A stretch of DNA of 49,892 nt. Origin: an uncultured Bacteroidales bacterium (GTDB lineage Bacteria; Bacteroidota; Bacteroidia; Bacteroidales; Muribaculaceae). Shown here piece after piece: positions 1-7,831 of this stretch (position 1 is its first letter; the number at the start of each line of letters is the position of its first letter). The stretch spans positions 1 through 49,892 of the forward strand of contig CAMTKF010000015.1 in NCBI GenBank assembly GCA_947072905.1. Direction: 5' to 3'. The notes beneath the pieces are model-generated. The model had not been told where the DNA came from. It searched no databases and saw only the letters and a program-made list of their open reading frames with translations. Both the position numbers and the translations under genes were made by a program.

Positions 1-66
1 AAAGAGTTTGCGGCTTTTTTAAAAGATATGCTTGGACAGATACCCGATTACGGGCCGCTCTCTTGA
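1..66 (+). CDS. IS N-region protein, C-terminal fragment (partial)
   Basis: Frame 1 is open from the window edge to a TGA at 64-66 and encodes the last 21 residues of an upstream ORF (ending DYGPLS). It overlaps the transposase ORF by 35 bp in a different frame. This arrangement, a short N-region ORF overlapping the main transposase ORF, is known for ISAon1-type elements of Bacteroidetes. Only the tail is present, so the assignment rests on position and overlap. Confidence 0.55.
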   Translation, partial: KEFAAFLKDMLGQIPDYGPLS

Positions 67-1027
67 ATGGTTCTTCGGTATTGATGGAGATCTGTTTGAG
101 CGTCAGTACAAGCGGTACCTAAGTGGATATTGGCAGTGGAAGGATACCGCGGAAGGTCTTCATGCCGGGCAATGGCGTGTCTTCCCCCAAAACATAGGAA
201 CACATCTGAGCATAGACGAGACGTCGCTTAGCAACGGTGAACTCTATACGATTGTAACGAATAAGGCCGCGCATGGTCGTGAACATTCGTTAGTTGCCAT
301 TGCACAGGGGACTGATTCCGAGTATGTTCTGAGAGCTTTGAGACAGATTGACAGCCGACTGCGCAACAAGGTTAAAGAGATTACGCTTGATCTGTCGGAC
401 AGCATGCGACGCATTTGCCGCTACGCCTTTCCACGTGCAAAGCGCGTCATTGACCGCTTCCATCTGCAGAGGCAGGCACTGGATGCCGTGCAGGAAGTGC
501 GCATCGCCCACCGTTGGGACGCTATCAACGCTGATACAGAAGCCCGCGAGCAGGCCAAACTGGCAGGTAAGAAATACGAACCGGAGCGTCTTTCAAACGG
601 TGACACGCTCAAAGAACTGCTGGCCCGTGGACGCTATGCCCTGTTCAAGTCCCCTGAGAAATGGACCGACTCCCAGCGTCAGCGCATTGACCTGATGTTC
701 TCACTATATCCTGATCTTAAAGAAGCCTATTGGCTTTCCCAACATCTCCGGGCAATCTTCTCCAATAAAAAGTCTACAGCTGACACTGCCAGACTAAATC
801 TTGCACGTTGGTACAACCGGGTGGCCAATTCCGGGTTCAAGTCGTTCAATACCATTGCCGCCACATTTTACGAACACTCAGATGAAATCATAAACTATTT
901 CGACAACCGTTCAACAAACGCATCCGCCGAATCAATCAACTCCAAAATAAAGGCATTCCGAGCTAAATTGCATGGTGTCAATGATACAAAATTTTTCATC
1001 TTCCGACTCTGTAATCTATTTGCATAA
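32..1027 (+). CDS. ISAon1/ISL3-like DDE transposase
   Basis: This 331-residue protein looks like a DDE transposase of the ISL3 superfamily in its ISAon1-type Bacteroidetes branch. Candidate catalytic acidic residues lie in SIDETSL near the N-terminus, in LDLSDSM, and in the late motif ASAESINSKIKAF. The IDRFHLQRQA stretch following the second acidic block is typical of ISL3 transposases. No ATG precedes the conserved region: the frame opens at a TTG inside the upstream ORF, so it may be made by translational coupling or a programmed frameshift from that ORF. The frame is intact to the stop, so the element could be active if its left part, outside the window, is complete. Confidence 0.85.
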   Translation: MDRYPITGRSLEWFFGIDGDLFERQYKRYLSGYWQWKDTAEGLHAGQWRVFPQNIGTHLSIDETSLSNGELYTIVTNKAAHGREHSLVAIAQGTDSEYVLRALRQIDSRLRNKVKEITLDLSDSMRRICRYAFPRAKRVIDRFHLQRQALDAVQEVRIAHRWDAINADTEAREQAKLAGKKYEPERLSNGDTLKELLARGRYALFKSPEKWTDSQRQRIDLMFSLYPDLKEAYWLSQHLRAIFSNKKSTADTARLNLARWYNRVANSGFKSFNTIAATFYEHSDEIINYFDNRSTNASAESINSKIKAFRAKLHGVNDTKFFIFRLCNLFA

Positions 1028-1131
1028 ACACAGGATTTTTACCATGCGCCCTTAAATTTGGCTGATTTATGACCGTTACAGTCCGATGTGTGTCTTTGTA
1101 AGTTGTATTATATCAGATTGTTACAGTCGAA

Positions 1132-1192
1132 TTTGCTACACACTTGCTACATTTTCGGCATCTTCAAAAGTGTGTAGCCAATTTGTAGCAAA
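1132..1192. repeat. Nested inverted repeats downstream of the IS
   Basis: TTTGCTACA at 1132-1140 matches the reverse complement TGTAGCAAA at 1184-1192. An inner arm, GCTACACACTT at 1135-1145 (approximately), pairs with AAGTGTGTAGC at 1168-1178. The roughly 300 bases between the transposase and the tRNA hold no convincing gene, only this structure and the tRNA terminator. It may be a remnant of an element end or a recombinase binding region near the tRNA 3' end. That reading is inference. Confidence 0.35.
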
Positions 1193-1253
1193 TAAATGTC
1201 CGGAATGCCGTTTTCGTGGGCTTTCGTGCGTCCGGCGTTATTGGCGTCAGGGC

Positions 1254-1290
1254 ACAAAAAAACCACGGAACTTGTTGATAGTCCGTGGTT
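1254..1290 (-). terminator. Rho-independent terminator of tRNA-Ser
   Basis: AACCACGGA at 1261-1269 pairs with TCCGTGGTT at 1282-1290. On the minus strand the hairpin is followed by a run of T (plus-strand A run at 1255-1260). It lies about 37 bp past the tRNA 3' end and so should end its transcript. Confidence 0.8.
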
Positions 1291-1326
1291 TGTCTTGATT
1301 AAGCCGACTTTTGTCCGCTTAGGTTG

Positions 1327-1413
1327 CGGAAAGACAGGGATTCGAACCCTGGGTACCCGTAAGGGTACAACGGTTTTCGAGACCGTCCCGTTCGACCGCT
1401 CCGGCATCTTTCC
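1327..1413 (-). tRNA. tRNA-Ser (anticodon CGA)
   Basis: The minus strand folds as a class II tRNA. The acceptor stem is GGAAAGA (5' end at 1413) with TCTTTCC, followed by discriminator G at 1327. The anticodon stem ACGGT/ACCGT encloses loop CTCGAAA, giving anticodon CGA, which reads UCG serine codons. A long variable arm (GTACCC/GGGTAC) is present, as expected for tRNA-Ser. The T-arm is CAGGG-TTCGAAT-CCCTG. The CCA end is not encoded. Confidence 0.95.
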
Positions 1414-1429
1414 TCGGAGTTTGCGGGTG

Positions 1430-1461
1430 CAAAGTTATGATGTTTTTTTTATTCATGCAAA
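1430..1461 (-). promoter_or_regulatory. Promoter of tRNA-Ser (Bacteroidetes sigma-ABfr type)
   Basis: On the minus strand, TTTGC at 1457-1461 (-33) and TAACTTTG at 1430-1437 (-7) are separated by 19 bp. This matches the Bacteroidetes consensus TTTG-N19/21-TAnnTTTG. The -7 box lies about 16 bp upstream of the tRNA 5' end. Confidence 0.85.
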
Positions 1462-1611
1462 TTATTTCGGGTGCTTTTTGTGATTTTCTGCGGAGCGGAA
1501 TGAGCGTGGAGTGTAAATTATGTGTTTGGGTTGATGGAGGGGTGGGGGTATGTGATGTGTTTGTAAAAATTTTTGGAATTTTAAAAGTCTGAAAAAATAG
1601 GGGCGAAAACT

Positions 1612-1643
1612 TTTGGTTAGATGCCGAATATTTCGTAACTTTG
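1612..1643 (+). promoter_or_regulatory. Promoter of rplS
   Basis: TTTG at 1612-1615 and TAACTTTG at 1636-1643 are spaced by 20 bp, a full match to the Bacteroidetes housekeeping consensus. The predicted leader of roughly 75 nt contains a small hairpin, TCGGG at 1665-1669 with CCCGA at 1679-1683. Ribosomal-protein leaders are often regulatory, but no known leader family could be recognised here. Confidence 0.8.
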
Positions 1644-1727
1644 CGCCCGATATCGTAACCGCTGTCGGGACGAAGCTGCCCGAGGATGTTGCGACTAATG
1701 TTAACATTTTAAATATCAATATTTACA

Positions 1728-2081
1728 ATGGATTTAATCAAGGTTGCCGAAGAAGCATTTGCAAGCGGCAAGGAACATCCCGAATTCGGCCCCGGCGACA
1801 CAATCACAGTGGCCTATCGTATTAAAGAAGGTAACAAGGAACGTATTCAGCAGTACCGTGGTGTGGTTATCCGCATCTCCGGTGAAGGCAAGAAAAAGCG
1901 TTTCACTGTACGTAAGATGAGCGACAACATCGGTGTTGAACGTATTTTCCCCATCGAATCTCCGTTCATTGATTCAATCACCATCAACAAGTACGGTAAA
2001 GTACGTCGCGCCAAGCTTTACTACCTTCGCGCTCTCACCGGCAAGAAGGCTCGTATCAAAGAGCGTCGCGTTGCCAAGTAA
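1728..2081 (+). CDS. rplS: 50S ribosomal protein bL19
   Basis: The 117-residue product is ribosomal protein bL19 of the large subunit, which lies at the interface with the 30S subunit. Recognisable family segments are FGPGDTITV, the QQYRGVVI block, the FTVRKMS segment, [12 protein letters not shown] and the basic end [19 protein letters not shown]. Length is normal for the family. The ATG is preceded by an AU-rich leader without a Shine-Dalgarno sequence, common in Bacteroidetes. It is transcribed alone, with its own promoter and terminator; the usual rpsP-rimM-trmD neighbours are absent. Confidence 0.98.
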   Translation: MDLIKVAEEAFASGKEHPEFGPGDTITVAYRIKEGNKERIQQYRGVVIRISGEGKKKRFTVRKMSDNIGVERIFPIESPFIDSITINKYGKVRRAKLYYLRALTGKKARIKERRVAK

Positions 2082-2103
2082 GAATTTTATTCTACAAAAA
2101 AAT

Positions 2104-2139
2104 ATCCGCATTCCTGCCCGCAGGTGTGCGGATTTTTTT
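2104..2139 (+). terminator. Terminator of rplS
   Basis: ATCCGCA at 2104-2110 pairs with TGCGGAT at 2127-2133, with an additional inner CCTGC/GCAGG pairing. A run of seven T follows, the standard form of an intrinsic terminator. Confidence 0.9.
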
Positions 2140-2168
2140 ATGGTATATCGTATTTTTTTGAAAAATTT

Positions 2169-2209
2169 AATCCCGGTCACACGCGAGGGTGTCGCCTGTG
2201 ACCGGGATT
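2169..2209 (-). terminator. Terminator of the OmpA-like lipoprotein gene
   Basis: A perfect 13-bp stem, AATCCCGGTCACA at 2169-2181 with TGTGACCGGGATT at 2197-2209, lies 21 bp beyond the stop of the minus-strand gene. On the minus strand it is followed by a T-rich stretch. It may also back up rplS termination. Confidence 0.8.
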
Positions 2210-2230
2210 ATTATGTAGAATATATAATTG

Positions 2231-2935
2231 TTATTTGAGTGTGCCGGCTTCGGCCTGACGAATCATTTCCTTGTCGGCAGTGATGTAGATTTCTACACGG
2301 CGGTTCTGTGCGCGTCCGGCAGGAGTGTCGTTAGATGCCACGTAGTCGGCCATAGGAATGCCTTCGGCTGAAAGGCGTGTTACAGGTACGCCCTGATTGG
2401 CCAGGAAGCTTTCTACAGATTTGGCGCGTCCGGTTGAAACCTTTTCGTTGGCTGCCATTGAGCCGGTGTTGTCGGTGAAGCCGTAGATCTGGATATTTGT
2501 GTTAGGATTGCCGATTACAGACTGGGCGAAACGGGTGAGGTCGGCCTTGGCCTGTGTGCTGAGGGTGGTTCCGTTGGTGGGGAAGAGGATACCACCGTCA
2601 AATGTAACCTTGATAGCTTGCAGACCGTTCTGGTCGGTGGTCTGTTCTACCTTGGCCTGATTGGCAAGTTCCTGTTGAAGTTCTTTCTGCTGCTTGTCCA
2701 TACGGTTGCCGATAAGAGTGCCGGCACCTGCGCCTACAGCCGCGCCGATAGCCGAACCTATAGCAGCACCTTTACCACCGCCGATCAAAGCACCTATACC
2801 TGCACCTGCAGCTGCGCCGCCGCCACCGCCGATGAGTGCGCCCTTGCCGGTATTAGTCATTGAAGAACAACCGGTTTCGCCGATTAGCATTGCTCCGCAA
2901 ATCAGTGCAATGCAAGAGATTTTTAAAAGTTTCAT
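2231..2935 (-). CDS. OmpA-family lipoprotein with glycine-zipper domain
   Basis: The 234-residue protein begins with a lipoprotein signal whose lipobox ends at Cys23 (ETGCSS), so it should be anchored in the outer membrane. Residues about 30-78 are a Gly/Ala-rich glycine-zipper segment (repeated GALIGGG and GAAIGSA) with an amphipathic stretch after it. Residues about 105-225 form an OmpA-like peptidoglycan-binding domain, with the characteristic QIYGFTDNTGS and the NRRVEIYI end. It probably tethers the outer membrane to the cell wall, like the Pal/YiaD family. A -7-like TAATTTTG lies on the minus strand at 2984-2991, without a clear -33 box. Confidence 0.9.
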   Translation of the reverse strand: MKLLKISCIALICGAMLIGETGCSSMTNTGKGALIGGGGGAAAGAGIGALIGGGKGAAIGSAIGAAVGAGAGTLIGNRMDKQQKELQQELANQAKVEQTTDQNGLQAIKVTFDGGILFPTNGTTLSTQAKADLTRFAQSVIGNPNTNIQIYGFTDNTGSMAANEKVSTGRAKSVESFLANQGVPVTRLSAEGIPMADYVASNDTPAGRAQNRRVEIYITADKEMIRQAEAGTLK

Positions 2936-3011
2936 GTCTGTTAATTTTTATGGTTGAAGTATTGAGTTAAATAATTCTTATTACAAAATTACAAATTTGG
3001 AACCGTTTTGG

Positions 3012-3043
3012 TTTCTTTTTTTAAAAATATTTAATTAATTTTG
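3012..3043 (+). promoter_or_regulatory. Probable promoter of the first EamA transporter
   Basis: TAATTTTG at 3036-3043 fits the -7 consensus. The best -33 at the right distance is TTTC at 3012-3015, 20 bp upstream and one mismatch from TTTG. A perfect TTTG at 3007-3010 is 25 bp away, probably too far. The ATG follows 28 bp after the -7 box. Confidence 0.5.
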
Positions 3044-3071
3044 CAGTTACTATCTAACCCGATTTTTAGCC

Positions 3072-4001
3072 ATGGCCGGTAACCTGACAAAATTACAGTC
3101 AAACAAGACTCTAATACTTGGACACTTAGGCGCATTGTTGTGTGTGACAATGTGGGGCGTCTCGTTTGTATCTACAAAAGTATTGCTTAATTATGAAATG
3201 CAACCGGTAGAAATTTACATCTACCGATTTACAATTGCATATCTGTTGATACTCGCAATCAATCATAAGCGTTTTTTCTCCAACAATTGGCGCGACGAGG
3301 GGCTTCTGCTCATGTGTGGTCTGCTCTCGGGTTCGATATATTTTCTGGCCGAGAATTTTGCACTGAGGTACACCTTGGTAACGAATGTATCGCTGCTCAC
3401 ATCGCTCTCGCCGCTTATCACGGCCATGCTTGTAGGCGTGATGTATAAATCCGAACGCCCCGGTGCCGGAATGTGGATGGGGTCGATGGTGGCCTTCCTG
3501 GGTGTGGCATGCGTGATATTCAACAGTAGTTTCAATCTCGAAATCAATCCTTTGGGCGACCTTCTATCGCTCGCCGCAGCTTTCAGCTGGTCGCTCTACA
3601 GCCTTGTGCTCAAGCGACTTAATGCAAACTATGACATTTGGTTTATAACACGCAAGACATTCTTTTACGGGGTATTGACTTCGTTGCCGTTTATAATGGT
3701 AGAACCTCCCAGATATAATGTTGTGGAAGTTTTCACCACAGGGCCGTTGTTGTTCAATGTGCTGTTCCTTGCCGTTGGCTCATCGCTCATAGCATTTGTA
3801 CTATGGGCCGAGACCGTAAAGAAAGTCGGTGCACTCAAGGCCAACAACTATATGTATCTGCAGACGGTAATAACCATGGCATTCTCGGCTGTATTCCTTG
3901 GCGAGAAGGTGTCGGTAGTGGGAATAGGCGGCTGCATACTCATATTGCTCGGACTGTGGCTCGGCGACTACCTTACCCGCCGCAAAAAGATGAAATCTTA
4001 G
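3072..4001 (+). CDS. EamA/DMT-family inner-membrane transporter
   Basis: The 309-residue protein has about ten hydrophobic helices arranged as two EamA repeats (about residues 17-150 and 163-300), the standard drug/metabolite exporter architecture. Diagnostic features are LLCVTMWGVSFVSTK in helix 1 and FLGEKVSVVGIGGCILILLG near the end. The C-terminus is basic (RRKKMKS) and cytoplasmic. Family members export amino acids, metabolites or drugs, and the substrate cannot be read from sequence. A second, more distant member lies at 6646-7626. The gene is followed by a very strong terminator. Confidence 0.9.
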   Translation: MAGNLTKLQSNKTLILGHLGALLCVTMWGVSFVSTKVLLNYEMQPVEIYIYRFTIAYLLILAINHKRFFSNNWRDEGLLLMCGLLSGSIYFLAENFALRYTLVTNVSLLTSLSPLITAMLVGVMYKSERPGAGMWMGSMVAFLGVACVIFNSSFNLEINPLGDLLSLAAAFSWSLYSLVLKRLNANYDIWFITRKTFFYGVLTSLPFIMVEPPRYNVVEVFTTGPLLFNVLFLAVGSSLIAFVLWAETVKKVGALKANNYMYLQTVITMAFSAVFLGEKVSVVGIGGCILILLGLWLGDYLTRRKKMKS

Positions 4002-4020
4002 AGTGCCTTCTAACACAGTA

Positions 4021-4061
4021 ACACGTCACCCCGCACGTTTTTTGCGTGCGGGGTGACGTGT
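4021..4061 (+). terminator. Long-stem terminator after the EamA transporter
   Basis: A perfect 17-bp GC-rich stem (4021-4037 with 4045-4061) encloses a 7-nt loop of TTTTTTG. It begins 19 bp after the stop codon. The T tract lies in the loop and only a weak one follows the stem, but the length and GC content make strong termination likely. Confidence 0.8.
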
Positions 4062-4086
4062 TAATTAATAAAATATTGCTCTTTTG

Positions 4087-4118
4087 TTTGTCCTTGTCGT
4101 GGATTTTAGTTAAGTTTG
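4087..4118 (+). promoter_or_regulatory. Promoter of the 4262 receptor gene
   Basis: TTTG at 4087-4090 and TAAGTTTG at 4111-4118, with 20-bp spacing, match the Bacteroidetes consensus exactly. The leader to the ATG is about 140 nt, longer than others in this window. It could carry post-transcriptional control, though no known riboswitch was recognised. Confidence 0.8.
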
Positions 4119-4261
4119 CGATTGGAATGACAATCTGTAAACAAGAAGCGTTATGCTTATATTGAAGTTTTATCATTTCAGGAACTTCATAACAATACAT
4201 GGCATAGTTGGCTCACGTTTCTGTATCTTAACTGCAAGTTGAGCCTACTTGCTAAAAGTCC

Positions 4262-6553
4262 ATGTCACGTTTAACTATTTTGATTGCGGCTATATTCTTT
4301 TCGATAGCCACAATGTCGGCGAGAAGTATCAAGGGAGAAGTACGCTCTGACAAAGACTCGACAATAGTTGCAGGAGCCTCATGCCGACTTATGTCCGGCT
4401 CTCAGTTTATCAATGGCGTCACAACCGACAATAAAGGAGTATTTGATATTTCAACAAATGTCAGATCCAAGTTGGTTCTTGAGGTTTCCATGACCGGATT
4501 CAGTGCTGCTGAGATTGTAATTGAATCTGATAAGAATGTAGATGTAGGTACGATATATTTATCGGAGAGCGTGGTATTGGATGAAGTACAGGCAACGGCA
4601 AATGCAATGACCGATGCAAAAGGGCGAACAATCATCTTTCCTTCGGGTACTGATGTAAAGGCGTCATCAACAGCTGTCAGCCTGTTTCAGAAGTTGCCGC
4701 TTGCAGGCTTGGAAGCAAATCCCATCAACCGGTCGCTTTCGGTTGACGGTGGTACTCCGGTGATACTTATCAATGGCGTGCCGTCGACAATTGATGATCT
4801 TAATGCGCTGCAACCAAAAGACATAGCGAAGATAGAATTTTCAAGAATAACGCCTGCACGCTACGCTGACCGCGGCAATCGCGGTTTCTTGAATATTACA
4901 CTGAAGAAACGCAACGATGGCGGACAAGTATATATCTGGGGCCGAAGTGCTGTCAATACAGCGTTTGTCGACGGCAATGTACGTGCGGCATATCATCAGG
5001 GCCCCTCGCAGTTCACTCTTTCATATAACCCTTCGTGGCGCAATTATCAGCAGGTATATGACAATAAGACTGAAAGTTACATAGGCGATGACTTCAGGGT
5101 GGATCTTGAGGAACACGACCGCAATCCATTCTACTATCATTTTCATAATATAGGATTGAAGTATGATTACAGCCCTGATGTCAACACACTCTTCTCTGCA
5201 ACATTCCGCATGAACCCGAGCTACGACGGCAGCCGCTCGCTGGCTGATATAACCGATTCATACTTGGGAGACTATAAAAACAACAATACTACATCAGGCA
5301 AGGATCTGGCTCCATCGCTCGACCTGTTTTTCAAAAAAGATTTCAATGATAAAAACGCATTGGAAGTGCAGGTGGTGGGCACATTGAGTTCAAGTGACTA
5401 CCGTAGAAACAACAAGTATTTGTACAGCGACGGCACCACATCAGATTATGTGATGGATGTTGACAGCCGTCGTCGTTCGCTAATCAGTGAGATCAGCTAT
5501 ATCCATCAGTTCAGCGACAAGACCTCACTGTCGGCCGGTTATCAGAATACGGTGTCGCACAGTACAAATACATATCTTACAACCGACTATAAGCCGGTTC
5601 TTACCGAGAATAACAACTATGTATATGCCCGGTTGGGCCAGCAGGTGGGCAAGGTGTACTTCTCTGTGGCAAGCGGCGCAAAATTGTATTGGATTAAGAA
5701 TGATATGAACAAGCGTCATTTCATACGCAATCTTACAAGCGCTCAGATTTCATGGAATATTTCTCAGAAATGGAATATGGCGGGTGCATTTCAGTATAGC
5801 CCGAGTATTCCGTCTTTGTCGGCGCTCACAGATTATCCGCAGCAACAGTCGCCATATCTTATTTCAAACGGAAACCCGGATCTGAAAGTTGCTCAAAACT
5901 TCACGTATCAGTTGATGCCGTCTTATCAATATAAGAAATTCAATACGTCCCTGCTCATGACATATCAACATATAGGCGATTTTGTGATGAACGATATGTT
6001 TTACCTTGGCGATAAAATGTTTCTGTCACAGTCTGTCAATGCACGAAAATCATGGTATGCAGGTGCAAATCTTAATATGAAACTAAGCGGCATATACGGT
6101 TTTGGAGCTAATGTCAATATAGGAGTGGACCATTATGAGACTATGGGCAGCAACTGGGGTCATCATCTCACATCTTTTAACGCAAGTTTCACTTTGTGGT
6201 GGAACAAGGGTCCGTATACCATTTCTTATTGGCGTAAGATACCCGGAAAGTATTTGAGCGGCAACCGTGTTGGCAAATCTGAGAACGGCGATGCCCTCAG
6301 CTTTGAATATCAGCCCGACAAGCACTGGACCTTAGGTGCAAGCTGGATGTATATGTTTGAGAGCAAGGGCACTCAATACCCTGCGTGGGGGTATTCAAGT
6401 GTGAACCCGTATTACAGAGAGCGCTATATCAAGAATAACGGAAATATGGTTGTGCTGTCGGTAAGCTATTCCACCGACTTCGGTTCGATATTCCGTTCAT
6501 CTCGCCGTTCTCTCAATAACTCTGACAACGGTTCTTCATTGCTGAAGCTTTAA
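4262..6553 (+). CDS. Outer-membrane beta-barrel protein (TonB-receptor-like, OMP_b-brl_3 type)
   Basis: The 763-residue protein has a signal peptide (to about residue 20) and a carboxypeptidase-D-like regulatory domain (about 22-105, starting SIKGEVRSD). A plug-like region follows (about 106-215, with VDGGTPVILINGVPS and NRGFLNITLKK), and then a large beta-barrel rich in aromatic, alternating strands. This is the outer_membrane_beta-barrel_3 type, related to TonB-dependent receptors. It lacks a classical EVVVTG TonB box, having VVLDEVQATAN at the matching position. The ligand is unknown. It is monocistronic with its own promoter. A paralogous receptor lies at 12067-14112. Confidence 0.85.
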   Translation: MSRLTILIAAIFFSIATMSARSIKGEVRSDKDSTIVAGASCRLMSGSQFINGVTTDNKGVFDISTNVRSKLVLEVSMTGFSAAEIVIESDKNVDVGTIYLSESVVLDEVQATANAMTDAKGRTIIFPSGTDVKASSTAVSLFQKLPLAGLEANPINRSLSVDGGTPVILINGVPSTIDDLNALQPKDIAKIEFSRITPARYADRGNRGFLNITLKKRNDGGQVYIWGRSAVNTAFVDGNVRAAYHQGPSQFTLSYNPSWRNYQQVYDNKTESYIGDDFRVDLEEHDRNPFYYHFHNIGLKYDYSPDVNTLFSATFRMNPSYDGSRSLADITDSYLGDYKNNNTTSGKDLAPSLDLFFKKDFNDKNALEVQVVGTLSSSDYRRNNKYLYSDGTTSDYVMDVDSRRRSLISEISYIHQFSDKTSLSAGYQNTVSHSTNTYLTTDYKPVLTENNNYVYARLGQQVGKVYFSVASGAKLYWIKNDMNKRHFIRNLTSAQISWNISQKWNMAGAFQYSPSIPSLSALTDYPQQQSPYLISNGNPDLKVAQNFTYQLMPSYQYKKFNTSLLMTYQHIGDFVMNDMFYLGDKMFLSQSVNARKSWYAGANLNMKLSGIYGFGANVNIGVDHYETMGSNWGHHLTSFNASFTLWWNKGPYTISYWRKIPGKYLSGNRVGKSENGDALSFEYQPDKHWTLGASWMYMFESKGTQYPAWGYSSVNPYYRERYIKNNGNMVVLSVSYSTDFGSIFRSSRRSLNNSDNGSSLLKL

Positions 6554-6645
6554 CGACAATCGAAATTGCCGGCCTGGTAACATTCTGCCTTTTATGTTTG
6601 TTTTAAAAGTGGCTGTATTTGCGGCCGCATATATTTGATACAGAC

Positions 6646-7626
6646 ATGAATGCTACTTCTACCCCCCAACCGGATAATAAGAACACTCCGCAGCCGTCAT
6701 CCCTTAGGACAATGCTGTGCGGCAATGCGTTTATTTTAATTGCCATAATCCTTTTTGCAATGAACATTCCTGTGGTAAAGATTCTTATACCACAGTGGAT
6801 GGATGCCGAGGATGTGACATTGGTACGCCTTGTGGGCGGTGGTGCTTTTTTCTGGATAGTATCTTTTTTTGTGAAGAAAGATCCGATCGACAGAAAGGAT
6901 TTTCTCAAGATATTCCTGGGCGGAGGTTTCACGGTATTTTGTTTTATCTACCTGCTTAACGTGGCCCTGAAATACGGCAATCCCATTGATGTGTCAATCA
7001 TCATGACTCTGCCGCCGGTATATATCATCATCTATCAGATGATATTCAAGCACAGGCATCCGTCGTGGCTTGAGATTGCCGGTATACTGATAGCTTTTGC
7101 GGGTGCAGTGATAGTCATAGCCAACGGTCACCAGACCGAACACGCGCCCAATCCGCTGCTAGGAGATATGATTGCAGTGGTGTGCGGGATGGCTTACATG
7201 GCCTACTTGCTGATTCTCGAAAAACCTACACACAAGTATCGCCCGGTGCCGATGCTGAAGTGGGTATTTCTGGGAGCATGTATCCCATGCCTTGCCATTT
7301 GCCACGGAGTACCCGATGCTCCCATTCTCCATAGCCAAGCGGGTTTCATGCCTTGGTTCTGGGTTGTGTTCCTGATGCTCGGGCCATCGTTCCTTGCCTA
7401 CCTGCTGGTGAATCCGGCCGTTAAGATGATAGGCAGCGAACTGGTGTCGATATACCAGTATTTCATGCCTGTGGTCACTACCATAGTTGCCGTGCTGCTT
7501 GGCGAGGCCAAATTCCAGTGGATAGAGGGTGTGGCAATAGTAGTGATTATCGGTGGCATGCTTATGACCGATATAGGCAACCGGCGCGGTAATAAACAAA
7601 AAAATACCGAGACTTCACACTCTTAG
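6646..7626 (+). CDS. EamA/DMT-family transporter
   Basis: This is an inner-membrane protein of ten predicted helices in two EamA repeats. The first repeat begins CGNAFILIAIILFAMNIPV and the second follows LLGDMIAVVCGMAYMAYLL. Near the C-terminus is VLLGEAKFQWIEGVAIVVIIGG, the usual second-repeat signature. The frame is open from a TTG at 6619, but the ATG at 6646 is a better start because a short polar N-terminus (MNATSTPQP) then precedes helix 1. The 326-residue length is normal. The TAG stop lies in the left target-site copy of the inserted MITE-like element. Substrate unknown. Confidence 0.88.
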   Translation: MNATSTPQPDNKNTPQPSSLRTMLCGNAFILIAIILFAMNIPVVKILIPQWMDAEDVTLVRLVGGGAFFWIVSFFVKKDPIDRKDFLKIFLGGGFTVFCFIYLLNVALKYGNPIDVSIIMTLPPVYIIIYQMIFKHRHPSWLEIAGILIAFAGAVIVIANGHQTEHAPNPLLGDMIAVVCGMAYMAYLLILEKPTHKYRPVPMLKWVFLGACIPCLAICHGVPDAPILHSQAGFMPWFWVVFLMLGPSFLAYLLVNPAVKMIGSELVSIYQYFMPVVTTIVAVLLGEAKFQWIEGVAIVVIIGGMLMTDIGNRRGNKQKNTETSHS

Positions 7627-7830
7627 AGTGTGTTTGAATTTAACTCGTATTAAGCTTGAGAGTCAATTACGCGTGATTTTTTCAGCGTGAAGAAGGAGCG
7701 TAGCGAGCTACGTGACTGATGAACGGTGTAAAAAGCGCCGTAATTGGCCTCAAGATTAATGCGAAACATATTCTTATAATCTTCAATTCATCAATATAAT
7801 ATTTTTTTGTGTGTTAAATCCAAACACACT
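7627..7830. mobile_element. MITE-like hairpin element with CTTAG target duplication
   Basis: The 204-bp non-coding element has terminal inverted repeats AGTGTGTTTGAATTTAA (7627-7643) and TTAAATCCAAACACACT (7814-7830), with one mismatch in 17. The 5-bp direct repeat CTTAG flanks it at 7622-7626 and 7831-7835. A second inverted repeat lies inside (about 7649-7671 with 7739-7760, including ATTAAGCTTGAG and CTCAAGATTAAT). A small hairpin, GTAGC-GA-GCTAC, is near 7700. It encodes no transposase, so it would depend on a related element elsewhere. It sits between convergent genes and could act as a transcription barrier. Confidence 0.75.
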
Positions 7831-7831
7831 C

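Larger units (their letters stand above)
1..1027 (+). mobile_element. Insertion sequence, right-hand part
   Basis: The two overlapping ORFs form the 3' portion of an insertion sequence whose left end is outside the window. The right terminal inverted repeat cannot be placed without the left end; it should lie within roughly the first 60 bases after the transposase stop. The end given here is only the end of the coding region. Confidence 0.7.

Noticed and set aside
1147-1407. Open frame of 86 codons on the minus strand across the tRNA
   Set aside because: It runs through the tRNA-Ser gene and its terminator, so it is not a protein gene.
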